Origin: Streptomyces showdoensis
GTDB lineage: Bacteria > Actinomycetota > Actinomycetes > Streptomycetales > Streptomycetaceae
Length of the DNA: 64,000 bases
Assembly: GCF_039535475.1 (NCBI RefSeq)
Contig: NZ_BAAAXG010000026.1
Coordinates: 3,653,501-3,717,500, forward strand
Reading direction: 5' to 3'
Positions 1 to 10,296 of this stretch are shown piece by piece (the first letter of the stretch is position 1; every line of letters starts with the position of its first letter). A model generated the notes under the pieces. The model worked only from the letters and a program-made list of their open reading frames with translations. It had not been told where the DNA came from and ran no database searches. The translations under genes and the position numbers were made by a program.

Positions 1-2056
<2,056 letters not shown>

Positions 2057-2064
<8 letters not shown>

Positions 2065-3517
2065 CCCCAAGGGCTTCCTGACCACCGGGCGCGAGGTCGC
2101 CAAGACCCGGCCGGTGGGCGAGCGAGTCAAGGACTGGAACGAGGTCTACGTCCCCGGCTCCCTGCTGCCGATCATCAGCAAGCAGGCCGGCCGCTGCATG
2201 GACTGCGGCATCCCGTTCTGCCACAACGGCTGTCCGCTCGGGAACCTCATCCCCGAGTGGAACGACTACGCCTACCGCGAGGACTGGTCGGCGGCGTCCG
2301 AGCGCCTCCACGCCACCAACAACTTCCCGGAGTTCACCGGCCGCCTGTGCCCGGCTCCGTGCGAGGCGGCGTGCGTGCTCGGCATCAACCAGCCGGCCGT
2401 GACCATCAAGAACGTCGAGGTCTCGATCATCGACAAGGCGTGGGACGGCGGCGACGTCCGGCCGCAGGCCCCGGAGCGCCTGTCCGGCAAGACCGTCGCG
2501 GTCATCGGCTCGGGCCCGGCGGGTCTCGCCGCCGCCCAGCAGCTGACCCGGGCCGGCCACACCGTGGTGGTGTACGAGCGGGCCGACCGCATCGGCGGTC
2601 TGCTGCGCTACGGCATCCCCGAGTTCAAGATGGAGAAGCGGCACATCAACCGCCGCATCGAGCAGATGCGCGCGGAGGGCACCAAGTTCCGCACCGGCAT
2701 CGAGATCGGCCGCGACCTGACCGCGACGGACCTGCGCAAGCGGTTCGACGCGGTGGTCGTCGCCGCCGGCGCCACCACCGCCCGCGACCTGCCCGTCCCG
2801 GGCCGGGAGCTCAAGGGCGTGTACCAGGCGATGGAGTACCTGCCGCTCGCCAACAAGGTCGTCGAGGGCGACTTCGTCTCCTCGCCGATCTCGGCCGAGG
2901 GCAAGCACGTGGTCGTCATCGGCGGCGGCGACACCGGCGCGGACTGCGTCGGTACGGCGCACCGCCAGGGCGCGGCCTCCGTGACCCAGCTGGAGATCAT
3001 GCCGCGGCCGGGCGAGGAGCGGAACCCGGGCCAGCCGTGGCCGACGTTCCCCATGCTCTACAAGGTCACCTCGGCCCACGAGGAGGGCGGCGAGCGGGTC
3101 TACTCCGTCTCCACCACCCACTTCGAGGGCGACGAGGACGGCAACGTCGCGTTCCTGCACCTCGTCGAGGTCGAGTTCGTCGACGGCAAGCTGACCCAGA
3201 AGCCGGGCACCGAGCGGAAGATCCCCGCCGAGCTGGTCACCCTCGCCATGGGCTTCACCGGCACGGACGTGGCGAACGGCCTGGTGGCCCAGTTTGGTCT
3301 GGACCTGGATGAGCGGGGTAACATCGCCCGTGACGCGGACTTCGCCACCAACGTCGATGGCGTCTTCGTCGCCGGCGACGCCGGCCGAGGTCAGTCGCTG
3401 ATCGTGTGGGCCATCGCGGAGGGCCGCTCGGCCGCCCGTGGCGTGGACCGCCACCTGACGGGCGCCAGCTCCCTGCCGGCCCCGATCCGCCCGACGGACC
3501 GTGCCCTGACGGTCTGA
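2057..3517 (+). CDS. gltD: Glutamate synthase small subunit
   Basis: The 486-residue beta subunit of GOGAT passes electrons from NADPH through FAD and Fe-S clusters to GltB. N-terminal cysteine motifs for 4Fe-4S binding are seen ([14 protein letters not shown] and CPAPCEAAC), followed by an FAD-binding [10 protein letters not shown] motif near residue 150, an NADPH-binding GGGDTGAD motif near residue 295, and a C-terminal [12 protein letters not shown] contact. The length matches the family. The ATG lies inside the last codons of gltB, which fixes the start and implies coupling. A short hairpin follows the stop, and the next gene is convergent, so the gltBD operon ends here. Confidence 0.97.
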
Positions 3518-3540
3518 CCGGCAGGACCCCCCAAGACGTC

Positions 3541-3558
3541 CCGTACAACGACGTACGG
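3541..3558 (+). terminator. Possible gltBD terminator hairpin
   Basis: CCGTAC and GTACGG form a six-pair stem around a six-base loop, 23 bases after the gltD stop. There is no T tract, as is common in Streptomyces. The rest of the gap to base 3687 is GC-rich with no open gene. Confidence 0.4.
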
Positions 3559-3687
3559 AACTGAGCGCGGCGCCCCCCGAATGTCCCCGACCGGACCCGG
3601 GTAGGGCGCCGCGGTGCGTCCGGGGCCGGGTCCGCGGCCGGCGCGGGGGCGGGGGACGGGGGCTCGGGAGCCGAGGCGCCGGCCTCC

Positions 3688-4803
3688 TCAGGCGGTGCGG
3701 AAGCGGGGGATGACCTTGTCGCCCCACTGCCGGATGGTCTCCATGCAGACCTCCTGCGGCACGGTCCCCATCTGGATCAGGCACATCACCTCGTCGACGC
3801 CGATCCGCCGCAGCCGCTCGACGTAGGCGACGGCGGTGTCCGCGTCCCCGTACGCGTGGTCGGCGTTGTACGGGCCGGTGTCGACCGGCCGGGCCGGGAT
3901 GTCCGCCTCGTGCAGCCGGGCGACCAGCTCCCGCCGCTTCCGCTCCAGGGCGCCCGCGTGGTCCTCGTCCTCGGCGTAGCCGGTGGGCGCGGGGGCGCCG
4001 CCGTACCAGTGGGCGATGGACTCGGCGAAGAAGCGCTGGCCGCGGGTGCCCAGGCGCAGGGCGCGGGCGGCGTCGTCCAGGACGATCGTCGGGCAGAGCG
4101 CGGAGAAGTGGTCGTTGACCTCCGTGGAGACCAGCTGCGAGCCGTCCCGTGCGGCGATCGCCTCGTCGTACACCGCGCGCATGGCGCGGACGTCGTCGGC
4201 GCCCGCGAAGCCCATCACCAGCGCGCCGATGCCGAGTTCGGCGGCCCGCCTCAGGGAGTCGTGCTGCGAGCAGGCCATGAAGAGCGGCGGGTGCGGGTCC
4301 TGCACGGGCCGGGGCAGCACCGCGCCGGGGCCGATGTCCAGGGAGCCGTGCCATTCGAACTCGGGCGCGCGCCAGGCGGCGGCGAGGATCCGCAGGGCCT
4401 CCTCCATCTGCGGCCGGGTGTCGGCGGGGTCCACCCCGAACATGCGGGTCTCCTGGCGGGTCGCGCCCCGGCCGGCGCCGATGTCGACCCGGCCGCCGGA
4501 GAGCACGTCGAGCATGGCGGTGCGCTCGGCGACCCGAACGGGGTGCTGGTAGCCGAAGGGCATGGTCACCACGCCGTGGCCGATCCGGAGCGTGCGGGTG
4601 CGGGCGGCGACCCAGGTCAGGAAGATCTCGGAGGCGCTCATGTGGGCGTACCGGGTGAGGGAGTGGTGCTCGACCGCCCAGATCCGGTCGAAGCCCATCT
4701 CCTCGGCGTACACGGCCTGTTCGACGCAGTCGTGGATGACCTGGCGCTCACGGGCGGGGGTGGGGTCGACGAGCTGTGCTTCGAAGATCATCGAGAACTT
4801 CAC
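3688..4803 (-). CDS. LLM-class flavin-dependent oxidoreductase
   Basis: This 371-residue luciferase-like monooxygenase would use FMNH2 or F420H2. It begins MKFSMIFEAQL, and the family marks are the WAVEHHSLTRY segment, the substrate-pocket stretch GVVTMPFGYQHPVRVAE, and GGRVDIGAGRGATRQE around residue 105. The C-terminal half keeps the pattern of family members that oxidise small organic molecules (CLIQMGTVPQE). The start is a GTG placed behind GGGAGGAGC. It is divergent from a PadR regulator across a 111-base gap holding an inverted repeat, so it is a plausible PadR target. The substrate cannot be read from the sequence. Confidence 0.88.
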   Translation of the reverse strand: MKFSMIFEAQLVDPTPARERQVIHDCVEQAVYAEEMGFDRIWAVEHHSLTRYAHMSASEIFLTWVAARTRTLRIGHGVVTMPFGYQHPVRVAERTAMLDVLSGGRVDIGAGRGATRQETRMFGVDPADTRPQMEEALRILAAAWRAPEFEWHGSLDIGPGAVLPRPVQDPHPPLFMACSQHDSLRRAAELGIGALVMGFAGADDVRAMRAVYDEAIAARDGSQLVSTEVNDHFSALCPTIVLDDAARALRLGTRGQRFFAESIAHWYGGAPAPTGYAEDEDHAGALERKRRELVARLHEADIPARPVDTGPYNADHAYGDADTAVAYVERLRRIGVDEVMCLIQMGTVPQEVCMETIRQWGDKVIPRFRTA

Positions 4804-4849
4804 GGGGAGCTCCTCCCGGAGGCGGCCGGCGGGCGTGCCTCATCGGCTG

Positions 4850-4881
4850 TATGCCTAATCGAAATACTTCTAGCAGGCATA
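4850..4881. promoter_or_regulatory. Candidate PadR operator
   Basis: TATGCCT (4850-4856) and AGGCATA (4875-4881) form a perfect 7-base inverted repeat with an 18-base, AT-rich spacer between the divergent LLM oxidoreductase and PadR genes. The position would let one regulator control both promoters. Binding is inferred, not shown. Confidence 0.55.
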
Positions 4882-4914
4882 GAGGGAGGAGGGAAGGAAC
4901 GTAGACTGCCGACC

Positions 4915-5505
4915 GTGGTGGACGACGAGAAGGTGCCCGCGCTGCCCGCGACCGGCTGGGCCGTCCTCGGACTGCTCTCCTTCGGGCGGGAGTTGTCCGG
5001 CTACGACCTGAAGAAGTGGGCCGACCGCTCGCTCGGCCTCTTCTACTGGAGCCCGTCCTTCAGCCAGATCTACGCCGAGCTCAAGCGCCTGGAGGCGGCC
5101 GGCCTCGCCGGCTCCCGCCTGGTCGCCCCGGAGTCCGGCTCCCGCGACAAGCGCGTCTACCGGATCACCGAGGAGGGCCTCGCCGCCGTCCGCGGCTGGG
5201 CCCGAAGCGCCCCCGTCGACCCGCCGGTCCTCAAGCACGGGCCGATGCTCCGGCTCTGGCTCGGCCACCTCCTCGAACCCGAGCGGACCCGGGAGATCCT
5301 CGCCGGACACCGCGAGCACGCCGAGACCATGCGGCTGCGCGCCGCGTCCGACACCGCAGCCGCCGAGGCCGGGGCCGACGCGTCCTGGGCGTACCCCCTG
5401 CTCACCCTCACGTGGGCCGAGCGGTACTACGCCGCCGAGCGCGACCTGGCCGACGCCATGCTCGCGGACATCGAGGAGCTGGAGAGGAACCGCCCGTGGC
5501 ACTGA
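4915..5505 (+). CDS. PadR-family transcriptional regulator
   Basis: The 196-residue protein starts with a PadR winged helix: ATGWAVLGLLSFGRELSGYDL, the recognition-helix region YWSPSFSQIYAELKRLEAAGL, and a wing ending RVYRITEEGLAAVRGW. The C-terminal half (about residues 100-190) is the helical Vir_act_alpha_C-like dimerisation part. The start is one of two adjacent GTG codons (4915 or 4918) after a purine-rich stretch AGGAGGGAAGGAAC. It overlaps the following VWA gene by ten bases, which suggests one transcript. It probably represses itself and the divergent LLM oxidoreductase through the inverted repeat between them. Confidence 0.9.
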   Translation: MVDDEKVPALPATGWAVLGLLSFGRELSGYDLKKWADRSLGLFYWSPSFSQIYAELKRLEAAGLAGSRLVAPESGSRDKRVYRITEEGLAAVRGWARSAPVDPPVLKHGPMLRLWLGHLLEPERTREILAGHREHAETMRLRAASDTAAAEAGADASWAYPLLTLTWAERYYAAERDLADAMLADIEELERNRPWH

Positions 5506-6215
5506 GCCTGCGCAAGGTCGAGGAGACCGCCCCCGCCCTGGTCAGCCTGTACAAGACGGCCGGGAACTCCCTCCGCCGGCACGGCATGGCCGGGCAGAGC
5601 GTCGCCGTCTACCTCGTCGTCGACCACTCCGGCTCGATGCGGCGGTACTACGCCGACGGCAGCGTCCAGGCCCTCGCCGACCGGGTGCTCGGCCTCTCCG
5701 CCCAGCTCGACGACGACGGCCGGGTGCCGGTGGTCTTCTTCTCCACCGACATCGACTGCGAGACCGAGATCGAACTCGCCGGCCACGAGGGCCGGATCGA
5801 CCGCATCGTCGCGGGCCTCGGGCACATGGGGAAGACCAGCTACCACCTGGCCATGGACGCGGTCATCGACCACTACCTCGACAGCGGCACCACGGCGCCC
5901 GCGCTCGTCGTCTTCCAGACCGACGGCGGCCCCGTCGACAAGGCCGCCGCCGAACGGTACGTGTGCAAGGCGGCCCGGCTGCCGCTCTTCTGGCAGTTCA
6001 TCGGCTTCGGCGACCCGGGCAGCAAGCAGTTCGACTTCCTGCGCCGACTCGACGAACTGGCCGTCCCGGCGAAGCGCCCGGTCGACAACGCGGGCTTCTT
6101 CCACGCCGGGCAGGACCCGCGCCGGGTCCCGGACGAGGAGCTGTACGACCGGCTGGTCGCCGAGTTCCCCGCCTGGCTCGCCGCGGCGCGGGCCCGGGGC
6201 ATCGTCCGCGGGTGA
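5496..6215 (+). CDS. VWA-domain protein (TerF-like)
   Basis: This 239-residue cytoplasmic protein is essentially a single von Willebrand factor A domain. The MIDAS metal-site motif DHSGSM is near residue 43, MGKTSYHLAM supplies the distal Thr, and FQTDGGP the last Asp. The pattern matches the VWA proteins found with tellurite-resistance/TerD systems, but no ter gene is adjacent here. The GTG start at 5496 lies inside the end of padR and fits the coding frame of the MIDAS region. The longer upstream open frame is only a shadow of padR. Function unknown; a metal-dependent protein-interaction module is the safe description. Confidence 0.88.
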   Translation: MALSLRKVEETAPALVSLYKTAGNSLRRHGMAGQSVAVYLVVDHSGSMRRYYADGSVQALADRVLGLSAQLDDDGRVPVVFFSTDIDCETEIELAGHEGRIDRIVAGLGHMGKTSYHLAMDAVIDHYLDSGTTAPALVVFQTDGGPVDKAAAERYVCKAARLPLFWQFIGFGDPGSKQFDFLRRLDELAVPAKRPVDNAGFFHAGQDPRRVPDEELYDRLVAEFPAWLAAARARGIVRG

Positions 6216-6259
6216 ACCGCTCCGCACCGCCCGGGCCACCACGCTCCGAGCGGGCCCGG

Positions 6260-7159
6260 TCACCCGGCCGCGAGCTCGGCGAACTGCGCCTCGTCGAGCC
6301 GGACGCCGAGCGCGCCCAGGTTCTCCCTCAGGTGCCGCTCCGAGCTCGTACCGGGGATGGGCAGGACGTGCGGGGCGCGGTGCAGCAGCCAGGCCAGGGC
6401 GGTCTGGGACGGGGTCGCGCCCACCGCGCGCGCCACCCGGGCCACCGGTCCGTCCGGTCCCGCGTGGCCGCCCATGGCGATCGGGAAGAAGGGCACGAAG
6501 GCGATCCCGCGGCCGGCCGTGTGGTCGAGCACGGCCTCGTGCTCCCGGCTCGCCAGGTTGTACAGGTTCTGCACCGCCGCCACCGGCGCGGTCCGCTCGG
6601 CCTCGGTGAGCTGCTCGACGGTCACCTCCGAGAGCCCGATGTGCCGCACCTTGCCCTCCTCCTGGAGCCGCTTCAGGGCACCGAGCTGCTCGGCGACCGG
6701 CACGTTCTCGTCGAGCCGGTGCAGATAGAGCAGGTCGATCTGCTCGGTCCGCAGCCGGCGCAGGCTCAGCTCGGCCTGCTGGCGCAGGTACGCGGGGTGG
6801 CCCAACGGCACCCACTCGGTGGGGGAGGGGCGGACGACCCCGACCTTGGTGGCGACGGCCACCTCGTCCCCGTACGGCCGCAACGCCTCGGCCAGCAACT
6901 CCTCGCCCGCGCCCAGGGCGTAGGCGTCCGCCGTGTCGAAGAGGTTCACCCCGGCCTCGGCGGCCGTCCGCAGCAGGCGCACCGCCGCCGCCCGGTCGGC
7001 CGGTCCGGTCCAGATCCGCGCCTCGGGCCCGGTCGGGTCGCCGGGGCCGTCGGCGAGCCGCATGGAGCCGTAACCGATGCGGCGGACGGGCAGATCGCCG
7101 CCGAGCCGGAATACGGTGGTGTCGTTCCGCCGCGCCGTGTCGTTCGTCGTGTTCGTCAT
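6260..7159 (-). CDS. Aldo/keto reductase
   Basis: A 299-residue NADPH-dependent (beta/alpha)8 reductase of the AKR superfamily. Visible are the start strand RRIGYGSMRLADG, the catalytic Asp in NLFDTADAYALG (with the usual Tyr), the Lys strand VAVATKVGV, the YLHRLDENVP strand, and the cofactor-binding end IPGTSSERHLRENL. It is divergent from a MerR-family gene across 59 bases that contain a MerR-type promoter. The predicted -10 is seven bases from the ATG and no ribosome-binding site is seen, so the mRNA may be leaderless. The likely role is detoxification of reactive carbonyls, regulated by the MerR neighbour; the substrate is unknown. Confidence 0.92.
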   Translation of the reverse strand: MTNTTNDTARRNDTTVFRLGGDLPVRRIGYGSMRLADGPGDPTGPEARIWTGPADRAAAVRLLRTAAEAGVNLFDTADAYALGAGEELLAEALRPYGDEVAVATKVGVVRPSPTEWVPLGHPAYLRQQAELSLRRLRTEQIDLLYLHRLDENVPVAEQLGALKRLQEEGKVRHIGLSEVTVEQLTEAERTAPVAAVQNLYNLASREHEAVLDHTAGRGIAFVPFFPIAMGGHAGPDGPVARVARAVGATPSQTALAWLLHRAPHVLPIPGTSSERHLRENLGALGVRLDEAQFAELAAG

Positions 7160-7166
7160 GGCGGGA

Positions 7167-7198
7167 ACGCTAGGAGCTCACACCCATGTGAGCTTCAA
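7167..7198 (-). promoter_or_regulatory. MerR-type promoter and operator of the aldo/keto reductase
   Basis: On the minus strand TTGAAG (-35, 7193-7198) and TAGCGT (-10, 7167-7172) are separated by 20 bases. The spacer region holds a perfect 8-base inverted repeat, AGCTCACA (7175-7182) and TGTGAGCT (7187-7194). A long spacer with a central dyad is the hallmark of MerR-activated promoters. The ATG begins seven bases after the -10, predicting a leaderless message. Confidence 0.7.
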
Positions 7199-7218
7199 GG
7201 CCGTGTGAGGGGGATCAC

Positions 7219-7635
7219 ATGAAGATCGGTGAGCTGTCGCGGGAGACCGGGGTCAGCGTGCGGCTGCTGCGCTACTACGAGGAGCAGGGCCTGCTCGTCC
7301 CGGAACGCACCGGAGGCGGACAGCGGGTGTACGGGCCCGACGCCCGGGCCGTCGTCCGGCGCATCCGGGCACTGCTCGCCGCCGGGCTGCCGACCCGGGT
7401 CATCGGAGAGGTCCTGGACTGCGTCTGCGGCAGCGAGGCGGAGATCGAGCCCTGCCTCAGCCCGCTGCTGGTCGCCCGGCTCGACGCCATCGACGAGCAG
7501 ATCACCGGCCTCCAGGACGCCCGCTCCTCGCTCGCCGCCCTGGTCGCGGCGACGGAGGGGCGCGAACTGGTCCGCGGCGACGGAGAGATAAAGGATGGTC
7601 AGGAGCGTCCGGCACGGGCGATAGTGACCGCATGA
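7219..7635 (+). CDS. MerR-family transcriptional regulator
   Basis: The 138-residue protein has the MerR N-terminal winged helix (MKIGELSRETGVSVRLLRYYEEQGLLVPERT) and a second helix-turn-helix region RVYGPDARAVVRRI, followed by a short dimerisation coil and C-terminal sensor. Two cysteines (DCVCGSEAEIEPC) lie near residues 73-86, close to where metal or thiol sensors of this family carry ligands, so a redox or metal signal is possible. The ATG follows GAGGGGGATC. The stop overlaps the next start as ATGA, coupling it to the VOC gene. It probably activates the divergent aldo/keto reductase. Confidence 0.92.
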   Translation: MKIGELSRETGVSVRLLRYYEEQGLLVPERTGGGQRVYGPDARAVVRRIRALLAAGLPTRVIGEVLDCVCGSEAEIEPCLSPLLVARLDAIDEQITGLQDARSSLAALVAATEGRELVRGDGEIKDGQERPARAIVTA

Positions 7636-8006
7636 GCTCTCTCGTACGCCATGTCACCATCGACTGCGCCGACGCCTACGCCCTGGCCGGCTTCTGGGCC
7701 CAGGTCCTGGACAGCAAGGTCTCCGACGAGGACCGGCCGGGCGACCCCGAGTGCCTGATCGAGTCGGAGGGCGCCGGCCTGCTCTTCATCCAGGTGCCCG
7801 AGAGGAAGGCGGTCAAGAACCGCGTCCACCTCGACGTCCAGCCGCAGGACCGCACCCGCGACGAGGAGGTCGAGCGCCTCCTCGGCCTCGGCGCCACGCT
7901 GGTCGGGGACCACCGCAGGCCCGACGGGACCGGCTGGGCCACGCTGGCCGACCCCGAGGGCAACGAGTTCTGCGTCGAGCGCAGCAGGGCCGAGCGCGGG
8001 GAGTGA
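7632..8006 (+). CDS. VOC-family (glyoxalase-like) protein
   Basis: A 124-residue protein with the vicinal-oxygen-chelate fold: HVTIDCADAYALAGFWAQVL at the start, KNRVHLDVQP in the middle, and the characteristic end TLADPEGNEFCVERS. Metal-ligand positions (His near the start, central His, terminal Glu) are retained. It overlaps the MerR gene by four bases, so both are probably co-translated and may belong to the same stress-response unit as the aldo/keto reductase. Substrate unknown. Confidence 0.87.
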   Translation: MSSLVRHVTIDCADAYALAGFWAQVLDSKVSDEDRPGDPECLIESEGAGLLFIQVPERKAVKNRVHLDVQPQDRTRDEEVERLLGLGATLVGDHRRPDGTGWATLADPEGNEFCVERSRAERGE

Positions 8007-8010
8007 CCCG

Positions 8011-8050
8011 TAGCGGTCCGTAGCGGTCCCGAGCGGTCCCGAGCGGTCCG
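8011..8050. repeat. Four tandem 10-base repeats
   Basis: Four copies of TAGCGGTCCG or GAGCGGTCCC-type decamers lie directly after the VOC gene stop, with a degenerate fifth copy to 8060. They sit upstream of the hairpin that covers the next gene's start. Confidence 0.8.
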
Positions 8051-8078
8051 GAGTAATCCGGACAGTGGGTGTCGGGTA

Positions 8079-8112
8079 TCCGGTGTCTCCTGGAGTCATG
8101 GGAGACACCGGA
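8079..8112 (+). promoter_or_regulatory. Start-codon hairpin of the PNPOx-family gene
   Basis: TCCGGTGTCTCC (8079-8090) and GGAGACACCGGA (8101-8112) are a perfect 12-base inverted repeat. The 10-base loop TGGAGTCATG contains both the GGAG ribosome-binding sequence and the ATG at 8098. In RNA this would be a very stable stem presenting or blocking the start; in DNA it could be an operator. Confidence 0.6.
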
Positions 8113-8649
8113 ACCACCCCTGACACCGGCACCGACGCCACCGCCCCGGGCGGCGGCGCGAGCTGGGCCGCCTTCGAGGCCGCCGAGCCCGCGTTCGCCG
8201 CCACCGTGCGCGAGCGCTTCGGGCGGTACACCCACCACGCCCTCGCGACCCTCCGCAAGGACGGCTCGCCCCGCCTCAGCGGCATCGAGGCCGAGTTCCG
8301 CGGCGGCGAACTGTGGCTCGGCATGATGCCGCACTCCCGCAAGGCGCGGGACGTCCTGCGCGACCCGCGCTTCTCGCTGCTCGCCAACCCCGGCGAGGGC
8401 ACCGGCATGGGCGGCGGCGACGTCCGCGTCTCCGGGCGGGCGGTCGGGATCACCGACCCGCGGACCCTGGAGTGGTACGCGGGGGAGATCGGCCAGCCGC
8501 TGCCCTTCCACCTCTTCCGGGTGGAGCTGACGGAGGTCGTCCGCACCGCCGTCGAGGGCGAGGACCTGGTCCTGCGCACCTGGACGCCGGGCCGGCCGCC
8601 GCGCACGATCCGGCGCGGGAACGACGACACCCCGCCCCGGGAGGGCTGA
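8098..8649 (+). CDS. Pyridoxamine 5'-phosphate oxidase-family protein
   Basis: A 183-residue protein of the PNPOx-like split-barrel family, which usually binds FMN, F420 or haem. The barrel reads HHALATLRKDGSPRLSGIEAEFRGGELWLGMMPHSRKARDVLRDPRFSL; the Ser/His-Ser-Arg-Lys segment is the usual phosphate-binding part. The N-terminal 25 residues are Thr/Gly-rich and disordered. The ATG at 8098 has GGAG only two bases upstream, and both lie in the loop of a 12-pair hairpin. A GTG at 8065 in the same frame, with GGAG eleven bases upstream, is an alternative start that would make the hairpin coding. Real vitamin B6 metabolism is unlikely; a deazaflavin-dependent reductase is as plausible. Confidence 0.82.
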   Translation: MGDTGTTPDTGTDATAPGGGASWAAFEAAEPAFAATVRERFGRYTHHALATLRKDGSPRLSGIEAEFRGGELWLGMMPHSRKARDVLRDPRFSLLANPGEGTGMGGGDVRVSGRAVGITDPRTLEWYAGEIGQPLPFHLFRVELTEVVRTAVEGEDLVLRTWTPGRPPRTIRRGNDDTPPREG

Positions 8650-8723
8650 GGCCGGGACGGCCGTACGGGCCCTGCGGGCCGGTCCCCGTCGGCGGCCGGC
8701 CCGCGGAGTACGAGAATGGGCCC

Positions 8724-9350
8724 GTGCCGACGACCAAGACATCCGCCAAGAAGAAGCCCCAGGCGCCCGCGTCGCCCGAGCGGCGCCGCGAGCTCCTCGG
8801 CATCGCCGCCGAGGTGTTCGCCGCCCAGGGCTACAACGCCACCACCGTCCGCAAGATCGCGGACGAGGCCGGCATGCTCGCCGGCAGCCTCTACTACCAC
8901 TTCGACTCCAAGGAGTCGATGCTCGACGAGATCCTCTCGACCTTCCTGGACGAGCTGTGGGACGGCTACGACACCGTGCTCGCAGCCGGACTCGGCCCCC
9001 GGGAGACCATCGAGGCCCTCGTCACCGAGTCCTTCCGGGAGATCGACCGGCACCGCGCCGCCGTCGCCATCTACCAGAAGGAGTCCCGCCACCTCGTCGA
9101 CCAGGAGCGCTTCCACTACCTCGTCGACTCGCAGGTCAGGTTCGAGAAGGCCTGGCTCGGCACCCTGGAGCGCGGGGTCGCGGCCGGCGTCTTCCGCGCC
9201 GACCTCGACCTCCGGCTCACCTACCGCTTCGTGCGCGACACGGTCTGGGTCGCCGCCTCCTGGTACCGCCCCGGCGGACAGCACAGCCCCGAGGAGATCG
9301 CCCGCCAGTACCTGTCGATGGTCCTCGACGGGATCGCCCCACGGGCTTAG
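8724..9350 (+). CDS. kstR2: TetR-family regulator resembling KstR2
   Basis: The 208-residue repressor has a TetR helix-turn-helix at about residues 20-65 (AAEVFAAQGYNATTVRKIADEAGM, LAGSLYYHFDSKESML). The whole protein follows the mycobacterial KstR2 pattern as I recall it, including the C-terminal YRFVRDTVWVAASWYRPGG and QQYL/RQYLSMVLDGI region. KstR2 represses the genes for the last two steroid rings and is released by HIP-CoA. This fits the ipdABC/echA20 genes 1-5 kb away and the KstR2-like palindrome between 13747 and 13760. The GTG start is chosen because the frame upstream is a shadow of the preceding gene. The N-terminus is lysine-rich. No palindrome is seen in its own promoter. Confidence 0.82.
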   Translation: MPTTKTSAKKKPQAPASPERRRELLGIAAEVFAAQGYNATTVRKIADEAGMLAGSLYYHFDSKESMLDEILSTFLDELWDGYDTVLAAGLGPRETIEALVTESFREIDRHRAAVAIYQKESRHLVDQERFHYLVDSQVRFEKAWLGTLERGVAAGVFRADLDLRLTYRFVRDTVWVAASWYRPGGQHSPEEIARQYLSMVLDGIAPRA

Positions 9351-9387
9351 GCCGTGCCTTTCGGATCAGGCCGGACCGGCCGCGCGG

Positions 9388-10284
9388 TCAGCGCACCAGC
9401 CGCCCTCGCAGCCCCGCCAGCACCCGCAGGTCCAGGCCCAGGCCCTCGGTCGCGTAGCGGAAGACGCTCCCGTAGCCCTCGCGGACCTCGGCGAGGGCCG
9501 CGTCCAGGTAGGCCGGGCGGACCTCCTGGAGGGGGATGATTAGGTCCGGGTTCTGCATGAGCCCGGCCTGGCGGAGGCCCTCGCGCACCCGGGCGTCGTT
9601 CGCGGCGCGGAAGGTGTTGGAGGCCAGGTAGTCCTCGGTGGCCGCGCGTTCCGGCACGCCGAGGAGGCTGAGCAGCAGCCAGCTCGTCCAGCCCGTGCGG
9701 TCCTTGCCCGAGGTGCAGTGGTAGAGCTGCGGGCCCGCACCCGGGGCGGCCAGCTCCCGCAGGGTCGCGCCGAAGCGCTCGCGGTTGGCGGCGCTCGTGA
9801 CGAAGGTGCGGTACACCTCGGTCATGAAGGCCGCGGCCCGGCCGCCGCCCAGCATCTCCTCCTGCCGCACCGGGTCGCGCGAGCCGATCGCGGCGAGCAG
9901 CTGCCCGTACAGGCCGTTGTCGGTGACCGGGCGGGAGACCGCGACGGGGCCTGCCGGGAGCCGGTCCGCGCCGTCGGACTGCACCTCCAGCGGGATCCGG
10001 AAGTCGATCACCCGGCCGAGTCCGAGCCCGCCGAGCACGGCCAGGTCGGCATCGGTCAGCTTGCCGAGGTGGTCGCCCCGGTAGACCAGGCCGTGCCGGA
10101 CCCGGGCCCCGCCGTAGGTGACGTACCCGCCCAGGTCGCGGACGTTGACCGCGCCCTGGAGCGGGACCTGGCGGATGGTGTGCGCGGTGCGGACCCGGGG
10201 CCGGGCCGAGGCGGCCGGGGCGACGGCCGCCAGGATCGCGGTGGCGCCGGCGGTGCTCAGCAGGGCGCGTCTGGACACGGACAT
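9388..10284 (-). CDS. Tat-exported tyrosine phosphatase (MptpB-type)
   Basis: The 298-residue protein begins with a twin-arginine signal (SRRALLS, then a hydrophobic stretch ending ASA near residue 27), so it is exported folded. The mature part is a tyrosine/phosphoinositide phosphatase of the family including mycobacterial PtpB: RDLGGYVTYGG near residue 50 and the active-site loop HCTSGKDRTGW near residue 190, with the catalytic Cys, the Lys-Asp insertion typical of the family and the Arg. It starts 12 bases after ipdC on the same strand with its own AAAGGGAG site, so it is probably the last gene of the echA20-ipdABC operon, which is an unexpected pairing. Confidence 0.9.
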   Translation of the reverse strand: MSVSRRALLSTAGATAILAAVAPAASARPRVRTAHTIRQVPLQGAVNVRDLGGYVTYGGARVRHGLVYRGDHLGKLTDADLAVLGGLGLGRVIDFRIPLEVQSDGADRLPAGPVAVSRPVTDNGLYGQLLAAIGSRDPVRQEEMLGGGRAAAFMTEVYRTFVTSAANRERFGATLRELAAPGAGPQLYHCTSGKDRTGWTSWLLLSLLGVPERAATEDYLASNTFRAANDARVREGLRQAGLMQNPDLIIPLQEVRPAYLDAALAEVREGYGSVFRYATEGLGLDLRVLAGLRGRLVR

Positions 10285-10296
10285 GGCTGACTCCCT

